This document shows, in pieces, positions 19,101-27,332 of a stretch of 64,000 bases of DNA. Position 1 is the first letter of the stretch; the number at the start of each line of letters is the position of its first letter. The stretch spans positions 124,001 to 188,000 of the forward strand of contig JAFEAY010000025.1 in NCBI GenBank assembly GCA_018266175.1, in the 5' to 3' direction. The stretch comes from Candidatus Dependentiae bacterium (GTDB lineage: Bacteria > Babelota > Babeliae > Babelales > RVW-14). The notes under the pieces are model-generated. The model did no database searches. It had not been told where the DNA came from and worked only from the letters and a program-made list of their open reading frames with translations. Position numbers and translations under genes: made by a program.

Positions 19101-19994
19101 CTACTCGTTTAATAACTCTTCCACATACTGGGCAGCATCAAATACCTTAACGTCTTCAAGCGCTTCTCCAAAGGTAACATACTGAATCGGAACCTGTAAT
19201 TGATCTGCGATTGCAAAAACAATACCACCTTTTCCTGATCCATCAAATTTGGTAAGAACCACACCCGTTATCTGGGTTGATTCATAAAAAAGTTCAGCTT
19301 GCCGTAGTGAATTTTGCCCCAACATACTGTCAACCGCAAGCCATGTACTAATCTGATAACCATCAAGCTGCTTATCGATAATTCGTCTAATCTTTTCAAG
19401 TTCTCGCATGAGGTTAACTTTTGTTTGAAGTCTTCCTGCCGTGTCGATAATCAGGTGATCAAAACCCTCTTCACTGAACATTTTGCAGGCATCAAAAATA
19501 ACAGATGCTGGATCTTGACTATCACGCCCAACAAAAACTTCTACATCTGCACGCCTACCCCATTCAGCAAGTTGCTGTGTTGCTGCTGCACGAAAGGTAT
19601 CGCCTGCAACGAGTAATACACGCTTCCCTTGCGCCTTAAGATGAGCTGCAAGCTTTGCTGCAAAAGTTGTTTTCCCTGTTCCATTCACACCAACCAGCAA
19701 CAAAACCGTTGGATTGAGGGTTTCTGTTTTTTCAACCTTAAGCACGGACGTTAAGTAGTCCTCAAGCTCCTGCTTTGCCTGCTCCAAAGAGCCAATAGTT
19801 TTATTTGCAATCTGCTTTTGCAAATTTTGAATAATTTTTGTGGTCGCTTTTATACCGGTATCAGCAGCCAGTAAAAGATCATTTAACTCTTTGATAAACT
19901 CTTCATCAAGCGAAGCACGCGAAAAAATCGATGACACTTTGGTCGTAAAACTATTGTAAACTTTTTTGATTTTCTCTTTTAAAAAACCAAGCAT
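19101..19994 (-). CDS. ftsY: Signal recognition particle receptor FtsY
   Basis: A 297-residue SRP GTPase that docks ribosome-SRP complexes at the membrane. It has the short NG-domain form without a long acidic A domain. G1 is GVNGTGKTT, the insertion-box motif GDTFRAAATQQL, G3 DTAGR, G4 TKFDGSGKGG. The basic N-terminus (MLGFLKEKIKKVYNSF) is the likely membrane-targeting helix. With SecF and SppA it shows an ordinary Sec/SRP export path in this genome. Confidence 0.97.
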   Translation of the reverse strand: MLGFLKEKIKKVYNSFTTKVSSIFSRASLDEEFIKELNDLLLAADTGIKATTKIIQNLQKQIANKTIGSLEQAKQELEDYLTSVLKVEKTETLNPTVLLLVGVNGTGKTTFAAKLAAHLKAQGKRVLLVAGDTFRAAATQQLAEWGRRADVEVFVGRDSQDPASVIFDACKMFSEEGFDHLIIDTAGRLQTKVNLMRELEKIRRIIDKQLDGYQISTWLAVDSMLGQNSLRQAELFYESTQITGVVLTKFDGSGKGGIVFAIADQLQVPIQYVTFGEALEDVKVFDAAQYVEELLNE

Positions 19995-20112
19995 GCATAA
20001 ACCTCAACTTTCACTATATACTTTGTTATGGAATTTCTTAAGTATATCGTATTTACAAGCTACTGAGGAGGCTCACCTAAAAACATGCTCTTTTAAGCAA
20101 TTTTCAGAATTT

Positions 20113-20691
20113 TTAGACAGGCTGGTCTTTAATCCAATCTAAAAATTTCTGGAGGGCCTTGATACGATAAAAATGATGGCCCTGCTGTGCAACCAAACCA
20201 CTCATCTGGGCATTGGTTTGCTCAGCTCCATCGGGGACAAAGAGTGCATTATACGGAAGTCGAGGATCGCCCTGATCTGCGGACTTGATAAGCGTCCCTT
20301 CAGACCTGCCCTCAAACAGCGTTGGCTCACCTTGTCCATTATAATAAGCAAGGTAAAGCACGCGCGTTGCGCGGTCACCATCTTCAATGAGGCGCTTGAG
20401 TCCTTCAAAGCCCAGTCCTTGGGCAACAAATTTTGCCAACGGGCCGGGGAAGTTATTGTAGCGAGCAAAGTAGATGGCACCGTCATCAATGAGAAGAGGC
20501 TTCTTCAAAACCTCCCACGCCTTGCGAACTTTATCGCATGCTAAGAACTCCTGATCCAGTGTCTGAATCTCATCAAGATCGATCGATTTATGGCGTAGCT
20601 CAATATAGTCATAATGATGATGCGCAAGGAACTCTTGCACCTCTTGAAACTTCGCAAAGTTACTTGTTACGTAATAAACAATTTTTTTCAT
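20113..20691 (-). CDS. RdgB/HAM1-like non-canonical purine NTP pyrophosphatase
   Basis: A 192-residue house-cleaning enzyme that hydrolyses dITP/XTP to monophosphates. It starts with the nucleotide-binding strand VTSNFAKFQEVQEFL, then DDGAIYFA (family DDSGL) and NNFPGPLAKFV (family FPG signature). The C-terminal SxHR-type motif is altered: GHHFYRIKAL. The divergence from classical RdgB makes the exact substrate uncertain. The ATG is preceded by a GGAG-type ribosome binding site. Confidence 0.85.
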   Translation of the reverse strand: MKKIVYYVTSNFAKFQEVQEFLAHHHYDYIELRHKSIDLDEIQTLDQEFLACDKVRKAWEVLKKPLLIDDGAIYFARYNNFPGPLAKFVAQGLGFEGLKRLIEDGDRATRVLYLAYYNGQGEPTLFEGRSEGTLIKSADQGDPRLPYNALFVPDGAEQTNAQMSGLVAQQGHHFYRIKALQKFLDWIKDQPV

Positions 20692-20825
20692 GTACTCTCC
20701 AACTATTTTTTGATATAAATTTTGCTGATAGTATACAAATTTTCTTGGTCTTATAAAAACCCTTTTCTGACACCGAAAACGATCTGAAATACAATAGTTT
20801 TAACACGATTACTATCTGGATTTAT

Positions 20826-21173
20826 ATGAAAAAAATTTTACCTCTGTTTCTCACAATGCTCATATTTGGAAACTTCCCAAGCAACGCAACACCTAATATT
20901 TTGCAAAAAGAACAAGCTTATTACCTTATCAATCAAGTACGGCTTCTTACGCTGCAAGGTAAATCTCCAGAGGATATTGTAAAAATTTTTGAACAAAGCC
21001 TTATGAACGAAAAATCTTGTTCATCAAACTGTGAGCATGACAGCAACACTCTGATTGAATGCTTAATTTTCATGGCACTTGGTGCTGGAATTACGTATCT
21101 CATTATGGATCAAAAACTTAAAGAAGAAAAAGCTAAAAACCCTGTTCATGTTATCAGACAAATATTTCAATAA
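20826..21173 (+). CDS. Small exported membrane protein, first of a tandem paralogous pair
   Basis: A 115-residue protein: signal peptide (MKKILPLFLTMLIFGNFPSNA), a helical segment YYLINQVRLLTLQGKSPEDIVKIFEQSL, a Cys pair (CSSNC), a membrane span (about 74-92) and a short basic tail. The helical segment and layout match the next gene. The 20 nt before both starts are also alike (ttactat.tggatttat then ATG), showing that the duplication included the translation start region. Function unknown. Confidence 0.7.
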   Translation: MKKILPLFLTMLIFGNFPSNATPNILQKEQAYYLINQVRLLTLQGKSPEDIVKIFEQSLMNEKSCSSNCEHDSNTLIECLIFMALGAGITYLIMDQKLKEEKAKNPVHVIRQIFQ

Positions 21174-21330
21174 AATTAAAACCAGCATTTTCAGAAGTCC
21201 TGAAGCTCAGGGTTACATACAATATCCTGCTAGCATAGAGGTTTTCTTGATTTTACAAAAACACTCGATAAACTGTTATTACTAAATGAAATAACGCAAA
21301 CCTTGTTAAGTTTACTATATGGATTTATAT

Positions 21331-21873
21331 ATGAAGAAAATTTTATCTCTAGCTCTTTTAATCACCGCATGTCTCAACACTAGCCAAGCAACTATTGACC
21401 CATTGCAGGAAGCACAAGTTCAATATCTCATGAATCAGGCTCAATTCTTTGCCCAGCAAGGCATTTCACAGCACGAAATCTTACGTATTTTCGAAGAAAA
21501 CCTTGCGCACGAAGAATTCAGCGCTGCAAAACCACAAACAGGTAAACTTCTTCTGCTAGCTCTTCTTGCCGGAGCAATTTGTGTTGGAGTTGGAAGTGGT
21601 GTTACCTATTATCTAATGATGAACCAAACACCTGCAGAAAATCATCAACAAGGCAATCCTGATGTTCAACAGCTCGAAACTCAAGTTGCCACACTTAGGC
21701 AGCAACTTGCTCAAGCCCAAAATCAGAGCCAGAACATAGATCTTGCAGATCTTCTCCGTCAATGTAATGAACAAAATAATATAGCAGGCATTCGTCAGCT
21801 TCTTACTAATCAACAAATTACTGGTGATCGAGAAATTGCACGCGCTCTCATGCGTATCTACATGAACTCATAG
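21331..21873 (+). CDS. Small exported membrane protein with coiled coil, second of a tandem pair
   Basis: A 180-residue paralogue of the upstream gene. I choose the ATG at 21331 (MKKILSLALLITACLNTSQA) by alignment with the paralogue; an ATG four codons earlier is in frame. After the signal peptide come the shared helical motif (QYLMNQAQFFAQQGISQHEI), one membrane span (about 75-98), a Gln-rich coiled coil (QQLETQVATLRQQLAQAQNQ) and a C-terminal helical domain not present in the shorter copy. Function unknown. Confidence 0.72.
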   Translation: MKKILSLALLITACLNTSQATIDPLQEAQVQYLMNQAQFFAQQGISQHEILRIFEENLAHEEFSAAKPQTGKLLLLALLAGAICVGVGSGVTYYLMMNQTPAENHQQGNPDVQQLETQVATLRQQLAQAQNQSQNIDLADLLRQCNEQNNIAGIRQLLTNQQITGDREIARALMRIYMNS

Positions 21874-21905
21874 ATAGAAATCTACCATCTTTAATGAGCA
21901 ACTTT

Positions 21906-21937
21906 ATGAGGCTTGAAATCAAGCCTCATTCGTTTCT
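21906..21937 (+). terminator. Intrinsic terminator after the paralogous pair
   Basis: A perfect 10-bp stem, ATGAGGCTTG with CAAGCCTCAT, AAAT tetraloop (21906-21929), followed by tcgttt. The hairpin is strong, the U tract modest. It lies 33 nt past the stop. Confidence 0.75.
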
Positions 21938-22061
21938 AAAGAAAAATAGATATTGTTTTGAGTAAACGCTTTACAAACTCTTGCTTTCCAAGGTGATGAT
22001 CGATAGGCTCTTGATTGAGCATATGACGAATGATTAATTCTGATTGATAGGGGGAACTAGG

Positions 22062-22925
22062 ATGCATTCAGCCAGATCACTAATACTGCTCCTCTTAACC
22101 TTCATACTATCGCATCTTCAGGCACAAGATCTTCCAGTGAGTCCATCAAAAATTTATCGTGCAATCAAACAAGATAAGCCGGCTGTCCTTGAAAAATCAA
22201 TTTACCAACTCAAATATGATTCAGCATACTCAAAATTATGGTCTGCACTTTTTTTTCACGCGGTCCAATTTAATGCCCGTAAAATTATGGCACACTTCCT
22301 GAAGCATGGCTTTGATCTTGAAACTCGATCCTCAGCATATTTTCAGCGAACTCCTTTGCATCACGCACTTGCTCGAGCAAACAAATCTACCATTTTGCTT
22401 TTAATTAAGCATGGAGCACAACTTGATGCAAAAGATCAACTCGGCTGGACTCCTTTGCACTTAACAGCACAACGAGGACTTACCTGGATGACCAAGCTTC
22501 TATTGACCAAGCAAGTGAATGTCAATGAACCAGACGAACTTAAGTACACCCCTCTCCATGCAGCCGTAGAACAAGGAAATATGAGAAACACCAAAATATT
22601 ACTTGAAGCTGGCGCAAATATTAATGCACAAACGTGCAACGGCGATACACCACTCCATCTTGCCTTGACAAGCTATGCTCATAATCCTGACAAAGCACAG
22701 CGTAAGAAAAATCTCAAAAAAATTATCTCACTCTTAGGAACATATTCCCCAGACCTTACCAAGTGCGAAGTATACAATCGCTGGACCGTGTTTGAGTTAT
22801 TAGATAATTTAGATCTCAAGAAGCGTGAATACAAAGAGTTGCTCACGCTCCTGAATGTCATAAAACTTAATCTCGTGAAAAAATCCCCATCAACTCTCCC
22901 GTTGCAAGCACATGCCCAATCATAG
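22062..22925 (+). CDS. Exported ankyrin-repeat protein
   Basis: A 287-residue protein starting MHSARSLILLLLTFILSHLQA; a GGGGGA ribosome binding site stands 8 nt before this ATG, and an upstream TTG is less likely. Residues about 60-215 hold four ankyrin repeats with good consensus: RTPLHHALARANKSTILLLI, then KHGAQLDAKDQLGWTPLHLT, KYTPLHAAVEQGNMRNTKIL, and NGDTPLHLAL. The last 60 residues are helical and basic. The 3' end overlaps the convergent PEBP gene by 59 bp. It is likely exported and binds a partner; the target is unknown. Confidence 0.88.
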   Translation: MHSARSLILLLLTFILSHLQAQDLPVSPSKIYRAIKQDKPAVLEKSIYQLKYDSAYSKLWSALFFHAVQFNARKIMAHFLKHGFDLETRSSAYFQRTPLHHALARANKSTILLLIKHGAQLDAKDQLGWTPLHLTAQRGLTWMTKLLLTKQVNVNEPDELKYTPLHAAVEQGNMRNTKILLEAGANINAQTCNGDTPLHLALTSYAHNPDKAQRKKNLKKIISLLGTYSPDLTKCEVYNRWTVFELLDNLDLKKREYKELLTLLNVIKLNLVKKSPSTLPLQAHAQS

Positions 22926-23457
22926 CAGTTTCTAAATCTTGCTTGGTTGCAGCTACATCAAGGTCTAAATCTCTATCTAAAGCGTAAACTTTAAAGAAAT
23001 AATGATGTCGACCATGACCCTTTGGTGGACATGCACCACCAAATCCTGTCTTGCCAAAACTATTTATTCCCTGAATGCTTCCATCACTCAGTTTTTCTTG
23101 ATGAGGAACAGCTTCTGGAATTCTTTGTACACCTGCTGGAATATTGAAAATTACCCAATGAACCCACGTTCCAGTTGGAGCATCAGGATCATCGCAAACC
23201 ATGGCAATAGTCTTTGCCTTATCAGGAACATTACTCCAGGCGATATCTGGTGAAACATTCTCACCAATGCACGTATACCGATCAGGCATGCGTTCACCAT
23301 CTTTAAACGCTGAGCTGGTTACAACCATAGTGTGTTGCGTTCGTCGCTTCATAGTCTGAATTTGGGCATGCAGTTGTCGCTTGTGCACCGCACAAATAAA
23401 TGAACCGACTATAAAAAAAGCAACCACAAGTAAAATCGCTCGGTGATTTTCAGTCAT
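22867..23457 (-). CDS. YbhB/YbcL-family PEBP protein, membrane-anchored
   Basis: A 196-residue phosphatidylethanolamine-binding-protein relative of the bacterial YbhB type. One N-terminal membrane anchor (about 8-24) precedes the PEBP domain. The ligand-pocket signatures are CDDPDAPTGTWVHWVIFNIP and FGGACPPKGHGRHHYFF. Bacterial members are of uncertain function; kinase or protease inhibition has been proposed. The gene overlaps the ankyrin gene tail to tail by 59 bp, so both C-termini constrain one another. Confidence 0.92.
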   Translation of the reverse strand: MTENHRAILLVVAFFIVGSFICAVHKRQLHAQIQTMKRRTQHTMVVTSSAFKDGERMPDRYTCIGENVSPDIAWSNVPDKAKTIAMVCDDPDAPTGTWVHWVIFNIPAGVQRIPEAVPHQEKLSDGSIQGINSFGKTGFGGACPPKGHGRHHYFFKVYALDRDLDLDVAATKQDLETAMIGHVLATGELMGIFSRD

Positions 23458-23636
23458 ACATTCCCCTCTACCTCAAGCCATACTTTTACATTCTTATCAA
23501 GAGTTTACAGGTCGGCGTTTTTTGATTGCAACTGAATAAATTCTTGCACTACAAAGGACTTACGCGTTATATGAATGAAGGAATACTGGAAAAAAATTAA
23601 TAAAGAATAATATTTATCAACCTTGAAAGGTGGCAT

Positions 23637-24656
23637 ATGACCAAGTGCACAAAGTTCGCTATGCTCATGCTGTTCATTACAAGTATGCTTGTCCCTCATT
23701 GTGCAATAACTCAGGCATCTGGCCCTGAAGAAATACAACCGCAAACAGCTACCACTGAACAAAATCCAGAAGCCGATACTCGTATTAATGTTATTGATAT
23801 GCTCAAGCAAGCAACACAGTCGGAAAATAGCAATATTTTTTATGCGCTTATTTTAGCATTTCTTGCTGGTGTTTTGGTCAGCTTTACCCCCTGCATTTAT
23901 CCAATGATTCCTATCACCGTAGGAATTTTACAAGCACAAGCTACTCAGTCGATGGCCTATAATTTCTTTTCTGCACTCAGTTATGTTTTAGGAATATCAG
24001 TTGTTTATGCAAGCCTTGGTTATCTTTCTGCCTCAACTTCTATTATTTTTGGTCGGTGGCTTGCAAGTCCTTGGTTTATTCTCTTTATTATCATCTTCTT
24101 TCTCTATCTGGCCTTTGCAATGTTTGGATTTTACGAATTATACATGCCTTCATTTTTAACTCGAAGCCGAGATCTTTCTGTAAAGCACTCTCTAACACAT
24201 AGCTTTTTATTTGGGGCAATTTCTGGAACCGTCGCATCACCGTGCCTCACCCCAGCACTTGCTATACTTCTTGCAATAGCCGCAAAGACTGGCAATCCTG
24301 TGTTAGGTTTTTTATACCTCTTTTTCTTTTCACTGGGCATGGGAACACTCTTACTCCTGATTGGAACCTTTTCAGGGGCACTCCATCTGCTTCCACGCTC
24401 TGGAGAATGGATGGAAGAAATTAAAAAATCATTTGGATTTATGATGCTGGCAGTATGTATTTATTTCCTATCACCGCTCCTCAACAAAGAGGTAGTCCTG
24501 GAGCTTTATTCACTGGTATTGCTGGTTTCGTCGGTTTACTACTTTTGCACTGCACGGCAAAATCGTATAAAGTTATTACTAGGACTTTTTTTATTCCTTG
24601 CTTCAATTACAACACTTGCATTTGCAATTAAAAACTCAATAACCCCAGGAGTCTAA
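23637..24656 (+). CDS. CcdA/DsbD-type thiol-disulfide transmembrane electron transporter
   Basis: A 339-residue inner-membrane protein. A signal peptide and a 45-residue polar linker precede about eight spans (from residue 65). The redox Cys pair of the DsbD beta domain is present in SFTPCIYPMIP and ASPCLTPALA, both with the typical flanking prolines. The periplasmic alpha and gamma (thioredoxin-like) domains of full DsbD are missing, so other proteins must accept the electrons. The ribosome binding site AAAGGTGG is part of a small palindrome (ACCTTGAAAGGT). The lipoprotein gene starts 1 nt after the stop. Confidence 0.88.
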   Translation: MTKCTKFAMLMLFITSMLVPHCAITQASGPEEIQPQTATTEQNPEADTRINVIDMLKQATQSENSNIFYALILAFLAGVLVSFTPCIYPMIPITVGILQAQATQSMAYNFFSALSYVLGISVVYASLGYLSASTSIIFGRWLASPWFILFIIIFFLYLAFAMFGFYELYMPSFLTRSRDLSVKHSLTHSFLFGAISGTVASPCLTPALAILLAIAAKTGNPVLGFLYLFFFSLGMGTLLLLIGTFSGALHLLPRSGEWMEEIKKSFGFMMLAVCIYFLSPLLNKEVVLELYSLVLLVSSVYYFCTARQNRIKLLLGLFLFLASITTLAFAIKNSITPGV

Positions 24657-24657
24657 T

Positions 24658-25395
24658 ATGAAAATGCTAACGTTCTTTATTGTTACTTTTTTATCCTACG
24701 GGATTGCAGGCTGTATGGACCATCCAATACGGTCAAGCCGATCTGAAAACAGATCAACTCCTTTTCCTTATAGTGAAGAGTGGGAAGATATTTTATTTTA
24801 TAATCGTGGGGAGCCCTACTACGAGTTTACCAACTTTTACTCAGCTCCTATCTTACTTGATGGAAAAGAATGGCCAACGACAGAACATTATTTTCAAGCA
24901 CAAAGATTTCCTAACAATCCAGGAATTCAAGAATATATTCGAACAAAATGTAGATCAGGACGCGATGCATTTAATGCTGCAAGGGCAGACCGAAATCAAC
25001 ATGCAGTTATTCCTAAGGATGAATGGTCCGCAATTAAGTGGGGCGCCATGTATCGAGCAGTTAAAGCAAAATTCAAACAACATGCTGATTTAAAAAAGCT
25101 TCTTCTGAGTACAGGGAATAAAGTTCTTGTTGAACATGCAGCACCTGACACATATTGGGGAATTGGAATCAATCCTAAAACAGGCAAGGCTGGTTACAAC
25201 AACCTTGGAATTATTTTAATGAAGGTTCGTGACAAAATTCGAGCACACGAAGCATCGTCAGTTGAAGGAGTTGAATCAGTTGCCATTAAAATACAAGAAC
25301 CACCACAAAGCCTCTTGACGAGCTTAAAATCAAAGTTTGATAATTTTTGTAAAAATATCAAAAACCTGTATCAAAAAAACACTCTTAAGAGTTAA
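24658..25395 (+). CDS. NADAR (YbiA/DUF1768) domain lipoprotein
   Basis: A 245-residue protein. Residues 1-19 form a lipoprotein signal ending in the lipobox IAGC (C19). Residues about 45-200 are a NADAR domain: YEFTNFYSAPILLDGKEWPT, then TTEHYFQAQRF, KSGRDAF-like CRSGRDAFNAAR, and DTYWGIGIN. NADAR enzymes are N-glycosidases; YbiA acts on riboflavin intermediates and others remove ADP-ribose from guanine. A lipid-anchored, exported form is unusual because the known substrates are cytosolic or DNA. The C-terminus is a basic helix. It is coupled to the CcdA gene and overlaps the convergent fic by 11 bp. A palindrome (ACTCTTAAGAGT) spans both stops. Confidence 0.9.
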   Translation: MKMLTFFIVTFLSYGIAGCMDHPIRSSRSENRSTPFPYSEEWEDILFYNRGEPYYEFTNFYSAPILLDGKEWPTTEHYFQAQRFPNNPGIQEYIRTKCRSGRDAFNAARADRNQHAVIPKDEWSAIKWGAMYRAVKAKFKQHADLKKLLLSTGNKVLVEHAAPDTYWGIGINPKTGKAGYNNLGIILMKVRDKIRAHEASSVEGVESVAIKIQEPPQSLLTSLKSKFDNFCKNIKNLYQKNTLKS

Positions 25396-26476
25396 GTAAA
25401 TCCGAAAAAAAAGCTGCTAGTTGATACGTTCTTGCTTTGCGAGACGTATCAACTACAACAAGAAATCCATCATCAACCCAACGACGACAGAGCTCACTAG
25501 AAGTTCGAGGCTTAAATCCAAAAATGGCTCCAATCTGTTGAGCAGACACAGTTTTATATTGTCTAAAAAGATCAAGCGCTTTACGTTGTTTTGAATCCAA
25601 AAGTCTTAGCTGTTGTGATTGATCAGCTTTTCCACGCTGCAATGCACCACGTGCTTGATTTCTTATTTTCTCACATGATTCAGCCATACCTGCGCAAAAA
25701 TAGTTAACCCAATCGGTAACATCAGCCTGCGCACGCCCTTCGTAATAATTATGAGAAGGACCAACGCTCAAAGCCTGGTAGTAGGCATTTAAGTTATGTG
25801 CATAATATTCATCAAGCGAATAGATTCGTTTTAAATCATATCCTCGCATATGCAAAATTAAAGTTGCTAAAAGACGCGCAGTTCTACCGTTGCCATCATA
25901 GTAAGGATGAATTGTTGCCAGTTGATAATGAGCAAGTGCTGCAACAAGCGGCGCTGGTAATGTAGCTTGCTTTTTTATCCAAACAATGAGTGCATGCATA
26001 AGCGGTAAAACATCTTGAGCTTCGGGTGGTAAATAAACAATTCGCCTTGTTGCGGCATCACGAATAACATTTTGCCCATCACGATACGGTGTAGGGGAAA
26101 CTATTTTTTTCCCACCACCAATAACTAACCCATGAATTTTTTGAATAACTTTTTCAGTTAGCGGCTTACCTTGAGCACAAAAATGCTCAATCATATCAAG
26201 TGCTGCATAATAGCCTTTTACTTCAAGGTCATCACGCTCTCGACCAGCATAACTTTGCCCTTCCTTGAGAACTAGTTTAACCTCCTCTTGCGTCAACCGA
26301 TTACCCTCAATCATGGTTGAATAATGAGTTGAGGCAAGACGCGCTGTTTCCCTGAGATTTGCAAGCACCGTTGGAGTAATGGGTAGCATTGCAATCTCTT
26401 GTTTTGCTGCCTCAATACGCATGAGATACTGTACAATTTGAGGGGTTATAGAAAATCGAGGATCAAACTTTACCAT
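25385..26476 (-). CDS. Fic-domain AMP/NMP transferase with inhibitory helix and C-terminal winged helix
   Basis: A 363-residue Fic protein. The catalytic motif HPYYDGNGRTAR (190-201) matches HPFxDGNGRxxR completely, with H190 as base. The N-terminal inhibitory motif SxxxEG is at S53-E57-G58 (HYSTMIEGN), making it a class II, autoinhibited enzyme. The flap region and the VSPTPYRDGQNVIRD substrate loop are present. Residues about 295-355 look like a winged helix (QRKALDLFRQYKTVSAQQIG), suggesting DNA binding. No signal peptide, so it acts in the cytoplasm or as a non-Sec effector. The upstream inverted repeats suggest autoregulation. Confidence 0.95.
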   Translation of the reverse strand: MVKFDPRFSITPQIVQYLMRIEAAKQEIAMLPITPTVLANLRETARLASTHYSTMIEGNRLTQEEVKLVLKEGQSYAGRERDDLEVKGYYAALDMIEHFCAQGKPLTEKVIQKIHGLVIGGGKKIVSPTPYRDGQNVIRDAATRRIVYLPPEAQDVLPLMHALIVWIKKQATLPAPLVAALAHYQLATIHPYYDGNGRTARLLATLILHMRGYDLKRIYSLDEYYAHNLNAYYQALSVGPSHNYYEGRAQADVTDWVNYFCAGMAESCEKIRNQARGALQRGKADQSQQLRLLDSKQRKALDLFRQYKTVSAQQIGAIFGFKPRTSSELCRRWVDDGFLVVVDTSRKARTYQLAAFFSDLLNS

Positions 26477-26489
26477 GAAATTCCCTTTT

Positions 26490-26547
26490 TTATCGGCACA
26501 TTATCGGCATCACTGATAATTTTAGTATGCCGATAACGTGCCGATAA
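26490..26547 (-). promoter_or_regulatory. Four-half-site operator upstream of fic
   Basis: Two 21-bp arms (26490-26510 and 26527-26547) are inverted copies with a single mismatch. Each arm holds two tandem copies of TTATCGGCA, giving four half-sites: two facing one way, two the other. The 16-nt spacer includes TAAAAT on the minus strand, a candidate -10. The site begins 14 nt upstream of the fic ATG. The arrangement fits cooperative binding of a dimeric winged-helix protein, most simply Fic itself. Confidence 0.8.
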
Positions 26548-26603
26548 GTCTAGAATATAACATTATACGTACGTAGGCAGGCTGAGCGGGGATTTGCATC
26601 TGA

Positions 26604-26850
26604 CTGCAAAGTCCTATAAAGTTATTACTTGAGCTATTTCTGTTTTTTCTTGAATTACAACACTTGAATTTGCAATTAAAAAGTCAATAACCTCAGGATT
26701 CTAACATGAAAATGCTAAGGTTTTTTGTCGTTACTTTTTGATCCTACGAGATTGCCAGGAGCATGGACCATCCAATACGGTCAAGTAGATTTAATAATTT
26801 TTGTAAAAACATAAAAAACCTGTATCAAAAAAAATACTCTGACGAGTTAA
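26604..26850 (+). pseudogene. Decayed, internally deleted copy of the CcdA 3' end and NADAR lipoprotein gene
   Basis: This stretch matches 24551-24736 (end of the CcdA gene and first 25 codons of the NADAR gene) and then jumps to match about 25340-25395 (last codons of the NADAR gene). About 600 nt are missing between. It keeps ATGAAAATGCTA, but codon 12 is TGA instead of TTA and the lipobox Cys codon is AGC instead of TGT. By eye the parts are about 85% identical. It is a relic of a tandem duplication spanning the fic locus; no protein is expected. Confidence 0.9.
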
Positions 26851-26891
26851 TCATTTTTATATAATTGACTCAAGAATGAAAGGAGAAGGGT

Positions 26892-27299
26892 GTGATACAA
26901 AAAATTTATATCTCTTATATAACCTCTTTACTCGCTTTACTTATTATTGATGGAACTTGGCTTTTTTGCACAGCAAAAATATTGTACATGAAACAGCTTT
27001 CGCATTTGATGAGTGGAAATTTTGTATTACTCCCCGCCATTTTTTTTTACATTATTTATGCCTATGGAATTGTGCACTTTATTCTTTCTCCGGCACTTCA
27101 AAACTCCTACCCAACGAGTACAGTCTTTTTAAATGGGGCTTTTTTTGGCTTCGTTGCTTATGCAGCATATGATTTAACGAACCACGCAACGCTTAATGAT
27201 TGGCCAATGGTAATCACAGTTATTGATTTAGCTTGGGGTACTTTTATGACAGGCTTGGCGAGCATGCTATCGTATATTATTACTCAAATTACAGGGTGA
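26892..27299 (+). CDS. DUF2177 family membrane protein
   Basis: A 135-residue protein with four predicted spans. The family signature is NGAFFGFVAYAAYDLTNHAT, followed by DWPMVITVIDLAWGT. The start is GTG with AGGAG 6 nt upstream. The function of DUF2177 is not established. In other bacteria it often neighbours photolyase genes, as here, which suggests a shared light or stress context. Transcription probably begins in the region of the upstream relic and continues into the photolyase homologue 33 nt downstream. Confidence 0.88.
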   Translation: MIQKIYISYITSLLALLIIDGTWLFCTAKILYMKQLSHLMSGNFVLLPAIFFYIIYAYGIVHFILSPALQNSYPTSTVFLNGAFFGFVAYAAYDLTNHATLNDWPMVITVIDLAWGTFMTGLASMLSYIITQITG

Positions 27300-27332
27300 A
27301 TAAATTGATCCGCTCATGATTAGGATTAATAT

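Noticed and set aside
20173-20544. A 123-codon plus-strand open frame over the XTP/dITP pyrophosphatase gene
   Set aside because: Antisense shadow of a recognisable enzyme; no protein-like features.
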